Source: Samsonia erythrinae
Lineage (GTDB): Bacteria > Pseudomonadota > Gammaproteobacteria > Enterobacterales > Enterobacteriaceae
Assembly: GCF_004342665.1 (NCBI RefSeq)
Contig: NZ_SMBY01000005.1
Span: forward strand, 62,001-126,000
DNA: 64,000 bases
Direction of reading: 5' to 3'
Shown: positions 47,619 through 57,721 of the stretch, in pieces
How the letters are laid out: every line of letters starts with the position of its first letter
Numbering within the stretch: the first letter of the stretch is position 1
Notes under the pieces: generated by a model
What the model saw: only the letters and a program-made list of their open reading frames with translations
Database searches by the model: none
What the model was told of the DNA's origin: nothing
Position numbers and translations under genes: made by a program

Positions 47619-47782
47619 ATCGCTTCTCCTGCCGTGTTGTCTGATTTTTCCAGCCGTTGCGTCGCGAACTGCCGTTATGCGGCGATCCTCCCTTTTCAAA
47701 CCGTGACTGTCAGTCAGGTAACGGTTTGTCAGCGTCCGATTTTCTGATAGCGTTAGTTAAAGACTTTTCGGAGAAATCATCG

Positions 47783-48775
47783 ATGAAACTGGCAATTTAC
47801 AGCACCAAGCAGTATGACCGTAAATATCTGGAACAGGTCAATCAGCAGTTTGGCTATGATCTGGAGTTTTTTGATTTCATGCTAACATCGCGCACCGCAA
47901 AAACGGCCGCGGGCAGCCAGGCCGTTTGCATTTTTGTGAACGATGACGGTGGGCGTGAGGTCCTGACCGAATTGGCGGAACTTGGCGTTACCACGCTGGC
48001 GCTGCGCTGCGCGGGCTTTAACAATGTCGATCTCGACGCCGCCAAAGAACTGGGGATCAGCGTCGTGCGCGTGCCGGCGTATTCTCCTGAAGCCGTTGCC
48101 GAACATGCCGTCGGCCTGATGCTGACGCTGAATCGCCGCATCCATCGCGCTTATCAACGTACTCGCGACGCGAATTTCTCTCTGGAAGGGTTAATTGGCT
48201 TTAATATGCATAAGCGGACGGCGGGAGTTATCGGCACGGGGAAAATCGGCATCGCCACCCTGCGTATCCTGAAAGGCTTCGGCATGCGGCTGCTGGCGTT
48301 CGACCCCTATCCAAACCCGCAGGCGTTGGAATTGGGCGCCGAGTACGTTGATCTGAAAACCCTGTACGCCAGCGCTGACGTGATTTCTTTACACTGCCCG
48401 TTGACGCCGGAAAACCACCATCTGCTGGATAGCGCGGCGTTTGCGCAAATGAAAAACGGCGTAATGATCGTCAATACCAGCCGTGGCGGACTCATCGACT
48501 CACAGGCCGCCATTGATGCCCTAAAACAGCAGAAAATCGGCGCGCTGGGCATGGATGTGTATGAAAACGAACGCGATCTCTTCTTTGCCGATAAATCCAA
48601 CGATGTGATTCAGGACGATGTCTTCCGTCGCTTATCCGCATGTCACAATGTGTTATTCACCGGGCATCAGGCATTTCTGACCGAAGAGGCGTTAATCAGC
48701 ATTTCCCAGACGACGTTGCAAAACCTGAAGGATATCAGTCAGAACGTGCCCTGCGCCAATCTGGTGACGCGTTAA
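47783..48775 (+). CDS. ldhA: D-lactate dehydrogenase LdhA (fermentative)
   Basis: NADH-dependent reduction of pyruvate to D-lactate in fermentation. The 330-residue protein (E. coli 329) has the dinucleotide motif VIGTGKIG and the catalytic trio in SRGGLIDS (Arg), YENERD (Glu) and FTGHQAFLT (His). The ATG at 47783 follows GGAG; a longer frame from 47657 opens at TTG and lacks homology. Confidence 0.95.
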   Translation: MKLAIYSTKQYDRKYLEQVNQQFGYDLEFFDFMLTSRTAKTAAGSQAVCIFVNDDGGREVLTELAELGVTTLALRCAGFNNVDLDAAKELGISVVRVPAYSPEAVAEHAVGLMLTLNRRIHRAYQRTRDANFSLEGLIGFNMHKRTAGVIGTGKIGIATLRILKGFGMRLLAFDPYPNPQALELGAEYVDLKTLYASADVISLHCPLTPENHHLLDSAAFAQMKNGVMIVNTSRGGLIDSQAAIDALKQQKIGALGMDVYENERDLFFADKSNDVIQDDVFRRLSACHNVLFTGHQAFLTEEALISISQTTLQNLKDISQNVPCANLVTR

Positions 48776-48783
48776 CGCTGCGC

Positions 48784-48805
48784 TGCGGCAGTGCACACTG
48801 CCGCA
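48784..48805 (+). terminator. Hairpin after ldhA
   Basis: TGCGGCAGTG pairs perfectly with CACTGCCGCA around CA, between the convergent ldhA and ydbJ genes. It may serve both strands, though T-runs are absent. Confidence 0.6.
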
Positions 48806-48809
48806 ATAC

Positions 48810-49088
48810 TCACCCCGCCGGACAGGTTCCATTCATCAGCGATTGTTCGCTACAGCGCTTTCCGTTCGCCAGTTGACAGGCGCCGACATTCGCGCCATCC
48901 AACTGGCGGGAAACCCCCATCGTTCCGCCGAGCAACATACAGTTGACGTCAATCGGCGAACTGCTCTTCAACTGCGCCACGGTACTGTTATTGTCGCTCC
49001 GCTGGGCCAGCGCACTTTGCTCATTATGACTCCCACACCCTACCAGCAGCAGCGCGGCAGCAGTGCATAACCATGACAACCCTTTCAT
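48810..49088 (-). CDS. ydbJ: DUF333 lipoprotein YdbJ
   Basis: A 92-residue lipoprotein with signal peptide and lipobox LLLVGC (acylated Cys near residue 18). The C-terminal DUF333 part (VNCMLLGGTMGVS... LANGKRCSEQSLMNGTCPAG) holds four Cys in pairs likely to form disulfides. ydbJ lies near ldhA in E. coli too, with hslJ between; hslJ is absent here. The ATG at 49088 has GAGG upstream. The function is unknown. Confidence 0.85.
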   Translation of the reverse strand: MKGLSWLCTAAALLLVGCGSHNEQSALAQRSDNNSTVAQLKSSSPIDVNCMLLGGTMGVSRQLDGANVGACQLANGKRCSEQSLMNGTCPAG

Positions 49089-49480
49089 ATTTCGGCCTCT
49101 GATCGTGTGGACAGTCAATTGGACGCCGCGTTTCGCAGCGGAACCTACCGTCCGGACTTTTCAGACTAAGACTATATCTAGCCTATTTCCTGTCGGCAAC
49201 ACCGCGATAAAAATCAAAGGCCGCGGTAAAACGATCTGGTATTCGTCGCTGTAATCCGTACCATACCCGACATACTTATGCTTGCTGGTTTTCCGGCAGG
49301 TGAAAACTTTTCGCTATCGCTAACCCAATGGGGACATGAGAACGCACAAACGGCGTATTGAAGTCGACGAAAATAGATTAAAGCCATGCTGAAGATCAGG
49401 TCGGCATGCTGAATCGGAAACTCGCGCGGTGAATCGTTTTGCCCCTTTGGTGCCCTTCATGGGTGTAGGAACAAAATAAA
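49089..49480. other. Spacer between ydbJ and ttcA
   Basis: About 390 bp. It presumably holds the divergent promoters. A short inverted repeat (GCATGCTGAA/CCATGCTGAA type) is visible near 49385-49420. No gene or RNA was recognised. Confidence 0.4.
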
Positions 49481-50416
49481 ATGCAAGAAAATCAACAAAT
49501 CAGTCAAAAACAGCAATACAACCTGAACAAATTGCAAAAGCGCCTGCGCCGCAACGTCGGTGAAGCCATCGCTGACTTTAATATGATTGAAGAAGGCGAT
49601 CGCATCATGGTGTGTCTGTCTGGCGGGAAAGACAGCTTCACCATGCTGGAAATTTTACGCAATATGCAACAAAGCGCGCCGGTTAATTTTTCGCTGGTCG
49701 CAGTAAACCTGGATCAGAAACAGCCGGGTTTCCCGGAACACGTACTGCCGAACTATCTGGACAGTATCGGCGTGGAATACAAAATCGTTGAAGAAAACAC
49801 CTACGGGATTGTGAAAGAGAAGATCCCGGAAGGGAAAACGACCTGCTCCCTGTGTTCACGCCTGCGCCGTGGAATTTTATACCGCACGGCGACGGAGCTA
49901 GGCGCGACGAAAATCGCGCTCGGTCATCACCGCGATGACATATTGCAGACGCTTTTCCTGAATATGTTCTACGGCGGGAAGCTTAAAGGTATGCCGCCGA
50001 AGCTGATGAGTGACGACGGCAAGCATGTGGTCATCCGACCGCTGGCTTACTGCCGTGAAAAAGATATCGAGCGTTTTGCACAAGCCCGTCAATATCCGAT
50101 TATTCCGTGCAATCTGTGCGGTTCGCAGCCGAATCTGCAACGTCAGGTTATTAAAGATATGCTGCGCGACTGGGACAAACGCTACCCCGGACGTATTGAG
50201 ACCATGTTCAGCGCGATGCAGAACGTTGTTCCTTCTCACCTGGCCGATCATGCGCTGTTTGATTTCAAAAGCATTCGTCACGGAGGTGACGTGGTCGATG
50301 GCGGCGATCTGGCCTTCGATCGTGAAGAACTACCGCTGCAACCTGTTGGTTGGCAGCCGGAAGACGATGATGACACACCGTCAATCGCCCGGCTTGACGT
50401 GCTGGAGATCAAATAA
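49481..50416 (+). CDS. ttcA: tRNA 2-thiocytidine(32) synthetase TtcA
   Basis: A 311-residue PP-loop ATPase, the same length as E. coli TtcA, that thiolates C32 of several tRNAs using an iron-sulfur cluster. The PP-loop is [10 protein letters not shown] (about residue 48 on), and the Cys residues holding the cluster lie in CSLCSR and CNLCGSQ. AGGA precedes the ATG. Confidence 0.96.
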   Translation: MQENQQISQKQQYNLNKLQKRLRRNVGEAIADFNMIEEGDRIMVCLSGGKDSFTMLEILRNMQQSAPVNFSLVAVNLDQKQPGFPEHVLPNYLDSIGVEYKIVEENTYGIVKEKIPEGKTTCSLCSRLRRGILYRTATELGATKIALGHHRDDILQTLFLNMFYGGKLKGMPPKLMSDDGKHVVIRPLAYCREKDIERFAQARQYPIIPCNLCGSQPNLQRQVIKDMLRDWDKRYPGRIETMFSAMQNVVPSHLADHALFDFKSIRHGGDVVDGGDLAFDREELPLQPVGWQPEDDDDTPSIARLDVLEIK

Positions 50417-50519
50417 ACACGGCTGACTAACGTAAGTTGGGACATGCTGGTTAGGGGTTACCGGCATGTTATTTGCCGCCTCCCTCGCAGCAAAACAGCA
50501 GGGATTGGGTGTGCGGGGT

Positions 50520-50640
50520 AAAAAAAAGCCGACAAATTGTCGGCTTGTTGTGAATCAATTGTGCTATGCAGTAATTCAAAAAAATGGAAGTAAGACAACA
50601 TGGAGCGCAACGCCCATCGCTTGACGTTGCATTCACCTGC
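50520..50640 (-). ncRNA. fnrS: FnrS small regulatory RNA
   Basis: Read on the minus strand from 50640, the sequence starts GCAGGTGAATGCAACG and continues through GATGGGCGTTGCGCTCC and TTGTCTTACTTCC to the terminator GCCGACAAATTGTCGGC with eight T. It is nearly identical to E. coli FnrS, a Hfq-dependent RNA made without oxygen that represses aerobic-metabolism mRNAs. A -10 element TATCAT lies at 50647-50652 and an FNR box is centred at about -42. It lies between ttcA and zntB; in E. coli fnrS is also next to zntB (ydaN). The length here is about 121 nt. Confidence 0.95.
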
Positions 50641-50675
50641 GTGAATGATAGTGCCGCACCATAAGTTGAAAAATG

Positions 50676-50689
50676 TTGATATCGCTCAA
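50676..50689 (-). promoter_or_regulatory. FNR box of fnrS
   Basis: TTGATATCGCTCAA on the plus strand matches TTGAT-N4-ATCAA with one mismatch. It is centred about 42 bp upstream of the inferred FnrS start, the classic spacing of an FNR-activated class II promoter. Confidence 0.8.
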
Positions 50690-50757
50690 TTTCCCCGTGC
50701 TTTTTCGCCCGTTCGCGAAAATTTGTGATTCTCTGCATGTTAATCTGCGGTGGACAG

Positions 50758-51735
50758 CTATAACCATTTACTGTGTTTTAACCACCACGCAACGCCACCG
50801 ATTAATACCGTTAACATCAGACAAAATGTCAGAAAACCAAACGGCGCATCGCCGCCGGGAATGCCCCCTAAATTGACGCCGAACAGCCCGGTTAAAAACG
50901 TCGTTGGTAGAAAAACCATCGCCAGCAGCGACATCGTATAGGTACGGCGATTCATCGCATCCGTCATCAGCGTGGTGATTTCATCCGACAAGACAGTGGT
51001 ACGGGCAACGCTGGCATCCAAATCCTCCAACCCGCGTCCTAATCGGTCGGCAATTTCCTGCATTCTGCGTCGATCGTCATCCTGCATCCAGGGCAGTTTC
51101 TCACCGGAGAGGCGCGAAAAAACGTCGCGCTGCGGCGTCATGTAGCGTCGCAACACAATCAGCTGTTTGCGAATCAGCGCCAGTTCGCCGCGCGCGGGGA
51201 TCTTTTGATCCAGCAAATCGTCTTCCAGATTGATGATTTTCTCATGCAAGTCATCAATAAATTCGCTGGTATGATCGGTCAGCGCTTCCGCGATGGATAC
51301 CAGCCAGCTTGCGCTGTCCGTCGGGCCATTGCCCTCTTTCAGATCGGTGAGAATTTCATCTATCGCCAACACCTTGCGGCGTCGGGTAGAAATAATCAGT
51401 TTGTCGGTGATAAAGACCCGGACAGCCACCAGTTGATCCGGGCGCGCATTGAGATTCAAATTGATGCTGCGCAGCGTGATCAGCGTCCCTTCGCCTAAAC
51501 GCGTCACTCTCGGGCGCGCGCTTTCTCCCGTCAAGGCGCGACGCACGCTATCCGGCACCAGCGCGGTTTCGTTCAGCCAGCGTGCGCTGGCAGGCAACGT
51601 ATAATCCAGATGCAGCCAGCAGGTTTTTTCACTCTTAGCGATATCCAACTCGCCAATTGGCGTAATCCCGCCGTTACCATCCAACTGATACGCATGAACC
51701 GCCCCGCTGTGTTGCAACGTTTTTCCTGCCACCAC
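50758..51735 (-). CDS. zntB: Zinc transporter ZntB (CorA family)
   Basis: Pentameric CorA-like membrane protein of 325 residues (E. coli 327) that moves Zn2+. The long cytoplasmic helices precede two C-terminal membrane segments. The pore motif GVN ([16 protein letters not shown]) and the ending SKWL are intact. The start is the GTG at 51735, six bases after GGAGG; the open frame continues to 51798 but without a ribosome site or homology. A second GTG at 51732 is possible. It follows mppA on the same strand. Confidence 0.92.
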   Translation of the reverse strand: MVAGKTLQHSGAVHAYQLDGNGGITPIGELDIAKSEKTCWLHLDYTLPASARWLNETALVPDSVRRALTGESARPRVTRLGEGTLITLRSINLNLNARPDQLVAVRVFITDKLIISTRRRKVLAIDEILTDLKEGNGPTDSASWLVSIAEALTDHTSEFIDDLHEKIINLEDDLLDQKIPARGELALIRKQLIVLRRYMTPQRDVFSRLSGEKLPWMQDDDRRRMQEIADRLGRGLEDLDASVARTTVLSDEITTLMTDAMNRRTYTMSLLAMVFLPTTFLTGLFGVNLGGIPGGDAPFGFLTFCLMLTVLIGGVAWWLKHSKWL

Positions 51736-51805
51736 TGATTTCCTCCAACGGTTTTCGCTAGCAGCCCTTTCGTGCCTATTGGCCGCTTGGTTCGCCAACG
51801 CCAGA

Positions 51806-53419
51806 CTAGTGTTTTTCGATGTACAGCATGTGGCTGTATGCCACGTCCTCGGGGTTAGTCATGGGATACCCTTTCACCCACGGCTTGATCAGACGCCCGT
51901 TGGTGTATTGGTAAATCGGTGCAATCGGCGCTTCATCCAGCAATATTTGCTCCGCCCGGTTGTAGATCGCGTTCAGCGCGCTGGGATTGGTCTGGTTACC
52001 AGCCTCATCAAGCACGCGATCGTAATCCCCATTGTTAAAACGCGCGATGTTACCGCTATGGTGCGAGGTCAGAAGGGATAAGAATGTCGAAGGCTCGTTA
52101 TAATCGCCGATCCAGGATGCGCGTATCACATCAAAATTACCGCTGTTGCGGCTATCGATATAGGTTTGCCATTCCTGATTGGACAAGCGGACATCGACTC
52201 CCAGCTTTTTTTTCCACATCGAAGCCACGGCAATCGCAATCTTCTGGTGACTTTCCGACGTGTTGTATAACAGCGATAACTTCAGCGGTTTATCAGGGCC
52301 ATAGCCTGCCGCAGCCATCAACGCTTTCGCTTGTGCATCCAATTCATCCTGAGAATATTGCTGCAACAGGCTCTCTGTAGGCTTAAAACCGGCCGTTACA
52401 TCCGGCGTGAAGCGCCAGGCCGGTTTTTCTCCCGTTCCCAGAATTTTTTTCGCAATCACATTACGGTCGATGGCGTAGGACAGCGCTTTGCGCACCCGGA
52501 CATCATTCGTCGGCGCGCGCTGGGTATTAAACGCATAGTAATAGGTGCCAAGCTGTTCCGGCGTATAAACCTGACCGGGTAACGTCTTCAGCAATTTCTG
52601 GTACTGATTTTTCGGGAATGACTCGGTGATATCGATATCCCCTGCCTGATAGCGTTTAGTCGCGTTAGACTCCTGATTAATGGGAACAAAAGTGACTTTG
52701 GTCAGGCGCGTATTGGCATGATCCCAATAGTATTGATTCGGCGTCAGCACCAGTTTTTCATTCACTACGCGCTGGGCCAGCGTAAAGGCGCCATTCCCGA
52801 CCAGATTGCCCGGTTTCGTCCAGTCATGACCGTATTTTTCCACGGTAGCCTGATGTACCGGAAACAGGCTGAAGTTCGCCGTCAGGTTGACAAAATAAGG
52901 CACCGGCTTACTGAGCTGAACTTTCAGGGTACGGTCATTCAAGGCCGTCACGCCAAGCTGGTCGGCGGGCATGTTACCTGACAGAATCTGTTCGGCATTC
53001 TGTATTCCCGCCAGCCGGGCGAACCAGGCAAACGGCGAGCTGTTTTCAGGCATGACCAGCCGCCGCCAGCTGTAAACAAAATCGGCAGCGGTGACACTGT
53101 CACCATTAGACCAGCGCGCATCCTCACGCAGGGTGAAGAAAAACGTCCGGTTATCCGTCGTTTGCCAGCGCAGCGCAACGCCGGGGACAATATTCCCTTT
53201 GGCATCCTGATTGACCAGCCCTTCAAACAGATCGCGCGCCACCTGTGCTTCCGGCAACCCCACCGCCTTGATGGGATCGAGAGACACGGGTTCGTCTTTA
53301 AGGTGACGGATTTCCTGCTTATCCGCCAGCGCCGTTCCCGCCGGCACCTGCGCGGCGACAGCCTGACCCGTCACGATCGCCAGCAATGCGACATAGATTG
53401 CAGAATACCGAGAATGCAT
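51806..53419 (-). CDS. mppA: Murein tripeptide-binding protein MppA
   Basis: Periplasmic OppA-like binding protein of 537 residues, as in E. coli, that captures the L-Ala-gamma-D-Glu-meso-DAP peptide for uptake through the Opp permease. A signal peptide is present (about 1-22, ending GQAVA). The family-5 solute-binding blocks are clear ([34 protein letters not shown]). It is divergent from mpaA, which processes the same peptide. Confidence 0.93.
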   Translation of the reverse strand: MHSRYSAIYVALLAIVTGQAVAAQVPAGTALADKQEIRHLKDEPVSLDPIKAVGLPEAQVARDLFEGLVNQDAKGNIVPGVALRWQTTDNRTFFFTLREDARWSNGDSVTAADFVYSWRRLVMPENSSPFAWFARLAGIQNAEQILSGNMPADQLGVTALNDRTLKVQLSKPVPYFVNLTANFSLFPVHQATVEKYGHDWTKPGNLVGNGAFTLAQRVVNEKLVLTPNQYYWDHANTRLTKVTFVPINQESNATKRYQAGDIDITESFPKNQYQKLLKTLPGQVYTPEQLGTYYYAFNTQRAPTNDVRVRKALSYAIDRNVIAKKILGTGEKPAWRFTPDVTAGFKPTESLLQQYSQDELDAQAKALMAAAGYGPDKPLKLSLLYNTSESHQKIAIAVASMWKKKLGVDVRLSNQEWQTYIDSRNSGNFDVIRASWIGDYNEPSTFLSLLTSHHSGNIARFNNGDYDRVLDEAGNQTNPSALNAIYNRAEQILLDEAPIAPIYQYTNGRLIKPWVKGYPMTNPEDVAYSHMLYIEKH

Positions 53420-53580
53420 GATGATTTGACCTGAGAAATATGAATGGATTGAAGAATATAATAGTCAGAAAGTGCCGCCATCATCCAGCCATACGCCCGC
53501 AATTTCTCAGCCGGTTTCGCCGTTTGCGTCTCCAGACAGATTTTTTTATGATGGAATGAATGACAATGCGGGGCAATATC

Positions 53581-54300
53581 ATGGAAAACACGGTCATTCC
53601 TCTTCTGTCTCGTCAGCAGCGCGGTAACTTGCCTGCGCTGGGCGAACCTTATGGGAAATCGCTATTAGGCGCGCCGTTACTCTATTTCCCCGCCGAATTA
53701 GCCTCTCCAGCGTGCGGGCTAATTATGGCTGGTACGCATGGCGATGAAACGGCGTCGGTTGTGACGCTTTCCTGTGCGCTTCGTACCCTGTTTTCAGGCC
53801 AGCGCCGTCATCACGTGATTCTTGCCGTCAACCCGGATGGCTGTCAGTTAGGGTTACGCGCTAACGCAAATGGCGTCGATCTCAATCGCAATTTTCCGGC
53901 CAGTAACTGGCAAGCGGGGAAGACGGTATACCGCTGGAATAGCGCGGCGGATGAGCGCGATGTCGAGTTATCTACCGGTGAAACCGCGGGTTCAGAGCCG
54001 GAAACCAAAGCCTTGTGCACACTGATTGAGAAACTTAATCCTCGTTGGGTTGTCTCTTTTCATGAGCCACTCGCGTGTATTGAAGATCCCCATCGTTCCG
54101 AATTGGGTCGATGGTTGGCTCAGCAATGCGAACTGCCGTTAGTCTCAAATATCGGTTATGACACGCCCGGCTCTTTCGGAAGCTGGTGCGCCGATCGTTC
54201 GCTCCCTTGTATTACCGCTGAGCTCCCTCCCGTCTCAGCGGATGCCACCAGCGAATATTACCTGAAGGCGATGGTGGCGTTGTTAACCCATCAATTTTAA
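53581..54300 (+). CDS. mpaA: Murein peptide amidase MpaA
   Basis: Zinc carboxypeptidase of 239 residues that splits gamma-D-Glu-DAP in the imported murein tripeptide. The zinc ligands are in AGTHGDETAS and VSFHEPLAC, and the substrate block NANGVDLNRNFPA is conserved. The ATG at 53581 is used because the leader upstream (from 53560) is not conserved. It is divergent from mppA, so uptake and cleavage genes for the same peptide sit together. Confidence 0.93.
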   Translation: MENTVIPLLSRQQRGNLPALGEPYGKSLLGAPLLYFPAELASPACGLIMAGTHGDETASVVTLSCALRTLFSGQRRHHVILAVNPDGCQLGLRANANGVDLNRNFPASNWQAGKTVYRWNSAADERDVELSTGETAGSEPETKALCTLIEKLNPRWVVSFHEPLACIEDPHRSELGRWLAQQCELPLVSNIGYDTPGSFGSWCADRSLPCITAELPPVSADATSEYYLKAMVALLTHQF

Positions 54301-54350
54301 TCGTAATTTTTATACCAATGTTGCTAATGTTGCCCTAAACTGGCAGCCGT

Positions 54351-54366
54351 GTTAATTACCTGTAAT
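54351..54366 (+). promoter_or_regulatory. Possible ArcA direct repeat upstream of tpx
   Basis: GTTAA-N6-GTAAT lies just before the tpx start and resembles the 11-bp-spaced GTTAA repeat of ArcA sites. It is a weak match in AT-rich DNA. Confidence 0.25.
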
Positions 54367-54379
54367 TAAGGACGCAAAC

Positions 54380-54883
54380 ATGTCACAGAACGTACATTTT
54401 CAAGGCAATCCGGTACCGGTCGCAGGAACCTTTCCGGCTAAAGGTAGCAAAGCACCGGCATTCACGCTCGTTGCCAAAGATCTTTCGGATGTCTCACTCA
54501 GCAACTATGCTGGCAAACGTAAGATCCTGAATATCTTCCCAAGCATCGATACCGGAGTTTGCGCCGCGTCCGTGCGTAAATTCAACCAGTTGGGCTCTGA
54601 ACTGGATAACACCGTGGTTCTGTGTATCTCTTCCGACTTGCCGTTCGCTCAGTCCCGCTTTTGCGGCGCAGAAGGTCTGAACAACGTCGTGGTGCTGTCT
54701 ACCCTGCGTGGCGGTGAGTTCAAAGAAAACTACGGTGTCGCGATTGCCGATGGCGCGCTGAAAGGCCTGACGGCGCGTGCCGTCGTCGTGCTGGATGAGA
54801 ACGACAATGTGCTGCATAGCGAACTGGTGAACGAAATCACTACCGAACCAGACTATGACGCCGCACTGGCTGTTCTGAAATAA
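54380..54883 (+). CDS. tpx: Thiol peroxidase Tpx
   Basis: Atypical 2-Cys peroxiredoxin of 167 residues that removes alkyl hydroperoxides with thioredoxin. The peroxidatic Cys lies in [12 protein letters not shown] and the resolving Cys in [14 protein letters not shown] precedes the ATG. It is convergent with tyrR, as in E. coli. Confidence 0.96.
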   Translation: MSQNVHFQGNPVPVAGTFPAKGSKAPAFTLVAKDLSDVSLSNYAGKRKILNIFPSIDTGVCAASVRKFNQLGSELDNTVVLCISSDLPFAQSRFCGAEGLNNVVVLSTLRGGEFKENYGVAIADGALKGLTARAVVVLDENDNVLHSELVNEITTEPDYDAALAVLK

Positions 54884-54903
54884 GCTACGCTGACGTTACA
54901 TGA

Positions 54904-54929
54904 AAAACGGCTGCGCAAGCAGCCGTTTT
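54904..54929. terminator. Bidirectional terminator between tpx and tyrR
   Basis: AAAACGGCTGC pairs with GCAGCCGTTTT around GCAA. T-runs flank the stem on both strands, so it can stop both tpx and tyrR transcripts. Confidence 0.88.
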
Positions 54930-54930
54930 A

Positions 54931-56502
54931 TTATCGTTCGTCGTCGCTGTCCGCCGGTTTACGTTGGCTTAACCCATATTCTCGCAGCTTGTTGGCTATC
55001 GCCGTGTGCGATACCCCCAGCCGTTTCGCCAGTTTACGCGTACTGGGATAGGATTGATAAAGGCGAGTCAGTATGGAGCGCTCAAAACGCTTGTTGATGT
55101 CATCCAACGATCCCTCAAGCAGGGATTCATCCTGCGGGACGTCAATCGATAATTCAGGCAGTTCGATGTCCTGCATGCGCAGTTCATTACCTTCCAGCCG
55201 CGTTAACGCCCGGTAGATCGTATTTTTCAACTGGCGAACATTACCCGGCCAGCCGTACTGCGGCAGGAAATGCCGCACATCCGCAGCAAAGCCAGGACGA
55301 GGAATGCCCTGTTCATCGGCCAGACGCGCCACAAACAGTTCCGCCAGCGGCATCACATCCGCAGGACGTTCGCGTAGCGGAGGCAACGTCAGCATCAGGA
55401 CATTGAGCCGATAGTAAAGATCTTCCCGGAACTCGCCGCGCTGCACGAGTTCCAGCAAGTTCTTCTTGGTCGCGCAGATCACCCGCACATTCACATGCAC
55501 TTCATGATCTTCACCCACGCGGCGGAATGTGCCGTCATTCAGGAAACGCAGCAGTTTGGTCTGCATCTGCGCCGACATTTCGCCGACTTCATCGAGCAGC
55601 ACCGAACCACCGTTAGCCTGTTCAAAAAAGCCTTTCTTACCTTCAAGTGCGTTGGGATACGCGCCGGGCGCATGGCCAAACAGCTCGCTTTCCATCACAT
55701 CGTCAGGTAACGCCGCGCAGTTAAGCGCCAGAAAAGGATGCTTACCGCGCGGACCACATACATGACAGGCGCGCGCCAGTAGATCTTTACCCGTTCCGGT
55801 ATCACCAACGATCAATAGCGGCGCATCCAGCATCGCCAGCTTGCGGGCCTGCTCAACCACCTGACGCATTTTCGGGCTAACGGCAATAATGTGATCAAAT
55901 GACTTATCATCATTCACGGCAAGATGTTGTAACTGCTGTCCCATGCGCACGGCTGACTTCAACATGACCAGCGCCCCTGCCGTTGCGATTTTTCCGGCAT
56001 CATCCTCCAGGCGCAGCGGGGTCATTTCCAGCAAAAAATCCTGCCCGCGGATCACCACGCGCTCAGCGACCGCCGCGCCGTCCTCTTCCAGCCAGTGGGC
56101 AAAATTAAAACCGGGGATGACGTTTGCGATCGTCAATTCACGGATTTTTTCCGCCGATTGCTCAAACAACGCCAGCGCCGCCGGGTTAAACAGTTCGAGC
56201 TTTCCTTTGATATCCAGCGAGAATACCGGTTCGGGCATCGATTCCAGCAGCGCATTCAGCGCCCGATGTTCCCGTTCTGACGGCATGAACGCCACGGTAC
56301 GGACATCGCTTACGCTTTCTATGCGGCGAATTTCCGCCATCAACACGCGAAAATCATCAAAATCGAGGGTGGCGAAATTGAGGTAAATACGCCCGGTAGG
56401 CGCAATTTCGATGCCACGTAAATCAATATTGCGCGACGCAAGTCGATCCAGTAATTCACGGACCATACCAATGCGATCTTCACAAACCACTTCCAGATGC
56501 AT
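54931..56502 (-). CDS. tyrR: Transcriptional regulator TyrR (aromatic amino acid control)
   Basis: A 523-residue regulator that controls aromatic amino acid synthesis and transport with Tyr, Phe or Trp. It has an N-terminal ACT domain (1-75), a PAS domain (about 78-190), an AAA+ domain with Walker A GDTGTGKD (233-240), and a C-terminal Fis-type HTH (TRKLAKRLGVSHTAIANKLREYGL). The ATG at 56502 matches E. coli MRLEVFCEDR; a TTG three bases upstream is possible. Unlike E. coli TyrR (GHAPEGKKG), it keeps the loop GAYPNA (280-285) at the place of the sigma54 GAFTGA motif. Confidence 0.95.
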   Translation of the reverse strand: MHLEVVCEDRIGMVRELLDRLASRNIDLRGIEIAPTGRIYLNFATLDFDDFRVLMAEIRRIESVSDVRTVAFMPSEREHRALNALLESMPEPVFSLDIKGKLELFNPAALALFEQSAEKIRELTIANVIPGFNFAHWLEEDGAAVAERVVIRGQDFLLEMTPLRLEDDAGKIATAGALVMLKSAVRMGQQLQHLAVNDDKSFDHIIAVSPKMRQVVEQARKLAMLDAPLLIVGDTGTGKDLLARACHVCGPRGKHPFLALNCAALPDDVMESELFGHAPGAYPNALEGKKGFFEQANGGSVLLDEVGEMSAQMQTKLLRFLNDGTFRRVGEDHEVHVNVRVICATKKNLLELVQRGEFREDLYYRLNVLMLTLPPLRERPADVMPLAELFVARLADEQGIPRPGFAADVRHFLPQYGWPGNVRQLKNTIYRALTRLEGNELRMQDIELPELSIDVPQDESLLEGSLDDINKRFERSILTRLYQSYPSTRKLAKRLGVSHTAIANKLREYGLSQRKPADSDDER

Positions 56503-56677
56503 CAACGGCTACCTTCTTTAAAAGACGCGATACGGCTATTGCGACTGATCATACCCTTTCGTTTGCACCGGATGAAGTCAGGTGGCAGCAAAAGTTGACA
56601 CATCCGTACATTTTTTCTGCGCCGATAGCGCGGCGTGATCGGGTTGAGCGGCAGAATCCTGCCGCGCTCCGTCTATG

Positions 56678-57721
56678 CTAGCGCCCTTTTTGCAGCGTTT
56701 CTTTCACCTGTCCAATCAACTCCCGGCGAAAATCCCCCAAACGCGGTTTATCATCCAGCCACGGCAGCGGACGGCACAGTTCCATCGCTTTAATCCCCAG
56801 ACGCGCCGTCAGCAGACCCGCGCCAATCCCCTGCGCGACTCGGGCCGACAGCCGGGCGGCAAGATCCTGCGACATCCAGTCCATGCCGATTTCCCGCACC
56901 AGCTCAGACGCACCGGCAAACGCAATGTTTACCAGCACCAGCCGGAACAGGCGAATACGGCTGAAATAACCCAGCTCAATGCCGTACAGCGCCGCAATGC
57001 GGTTAATCAGGCGCAGGTTACGCCAGGCGATAAAGGCCATGTCCACCAGCGCCAGCGGGCTGACGGCAATCATCAACGTCGACTCCGCGGCCGAGCGGCT
57101 GATTTCACGCCGTGCCTGCGCGTCCAGTACCGGCTGAACCCAATGCGCATACAGTTCCAGCACTTCACGATCGTTGTGTGTTTCATGGAGCGAAGCCTGC
57201 CAGCGCTGCATCGCCGGATGGCCGCTATCCAGTCCTGCCTGACGCGCCAGTTTTTCACAAAATTCACGCCCGCGTCCTATACCGTGGCTCTGTAGCAAAT
57301 CGCGGGCGATATCGCGCTCTTCCGCCCGTTCACGCAGGCGATAGAGCCGCCGCCACTCGACGGCCAACGCACCGACGCCCGCCGCCACAATCAGACTCCC
57401 CGCCGCAATACCACCCAGCGCGATCCAATCCTGCTGCACCCAGGCGTTATGCAGCGATTGCACGCCCTGCGCCAGCGCACTGACGCCGAATAATGTGATA
57501 CCCGCCATGACCATACGCCGCCACAGGCTGCGTTTCGGGCGCAGCGCCGCGCTGACGGCTTCTTCCGCCACGCCCTCTTCCGGCACCTCTTCTTCCCGGC
57601 TGAGGGGGGAAAAAGGCGCGCCGTTCTGCTCGTCAAATGCCAGCCCGGCACGTAGCTGCGGTTGTGTTTCGTGTGGTGAGACATCGTCAAACGTAACGCG
57701 CGGTTTCAGTGGCTGGTTCAT
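56678..57721 (-). CDS. ycjF: YcjF family inner-membrane protein (UPF0283)
   Basis: A 347-residue membrane protein with a charged cytoplasmic N-terminus, two central membrane segments (about 70-120) and a hydrophobic C-terminal half. It is always found with ycjX in psp-type neighbourhoods, and its function is unknown. The ATG overlaps the ycjX stop by four bases (ATGA). Confidence 0.92.
   Translation of the reverse strand: MNQPLKPRVTFDDVSPHETQPQLRAGLAFDEQNGAPFSPLSREEEVPEEGVAEEAVSAALRPKRSLWRRMVMAGITLFGVSALAQGVQSLHNAWVQQDWIALGGIAAGSLIVAAGVGALAVEWRRLYRLRERAEERDIARDLLQSHGIGRGREFCEKLARQAGLDSGHPAMQRWQASLHETHNDREVLELYAHWVQPVLDAQARREISRSAAESTLMIAVSPLALVDMAFIAWRNLRLINRIAALYGIELGYFSRIRLFRLVLVNIAFAGASELVREIGMDWMSQDLAARLSARVAQGIGAGLLTARLGIKAMELCRPLPWLDDKPRLGDFRRELIGQVKETLQKGR

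Noticed and set aside
50469-50738. 89-codon minus-strand frame between ttcA and zntB
   Set aside because: It covers the FnrS RNA and its terminator; the nucleotide match to FnrS explains the sequence better.
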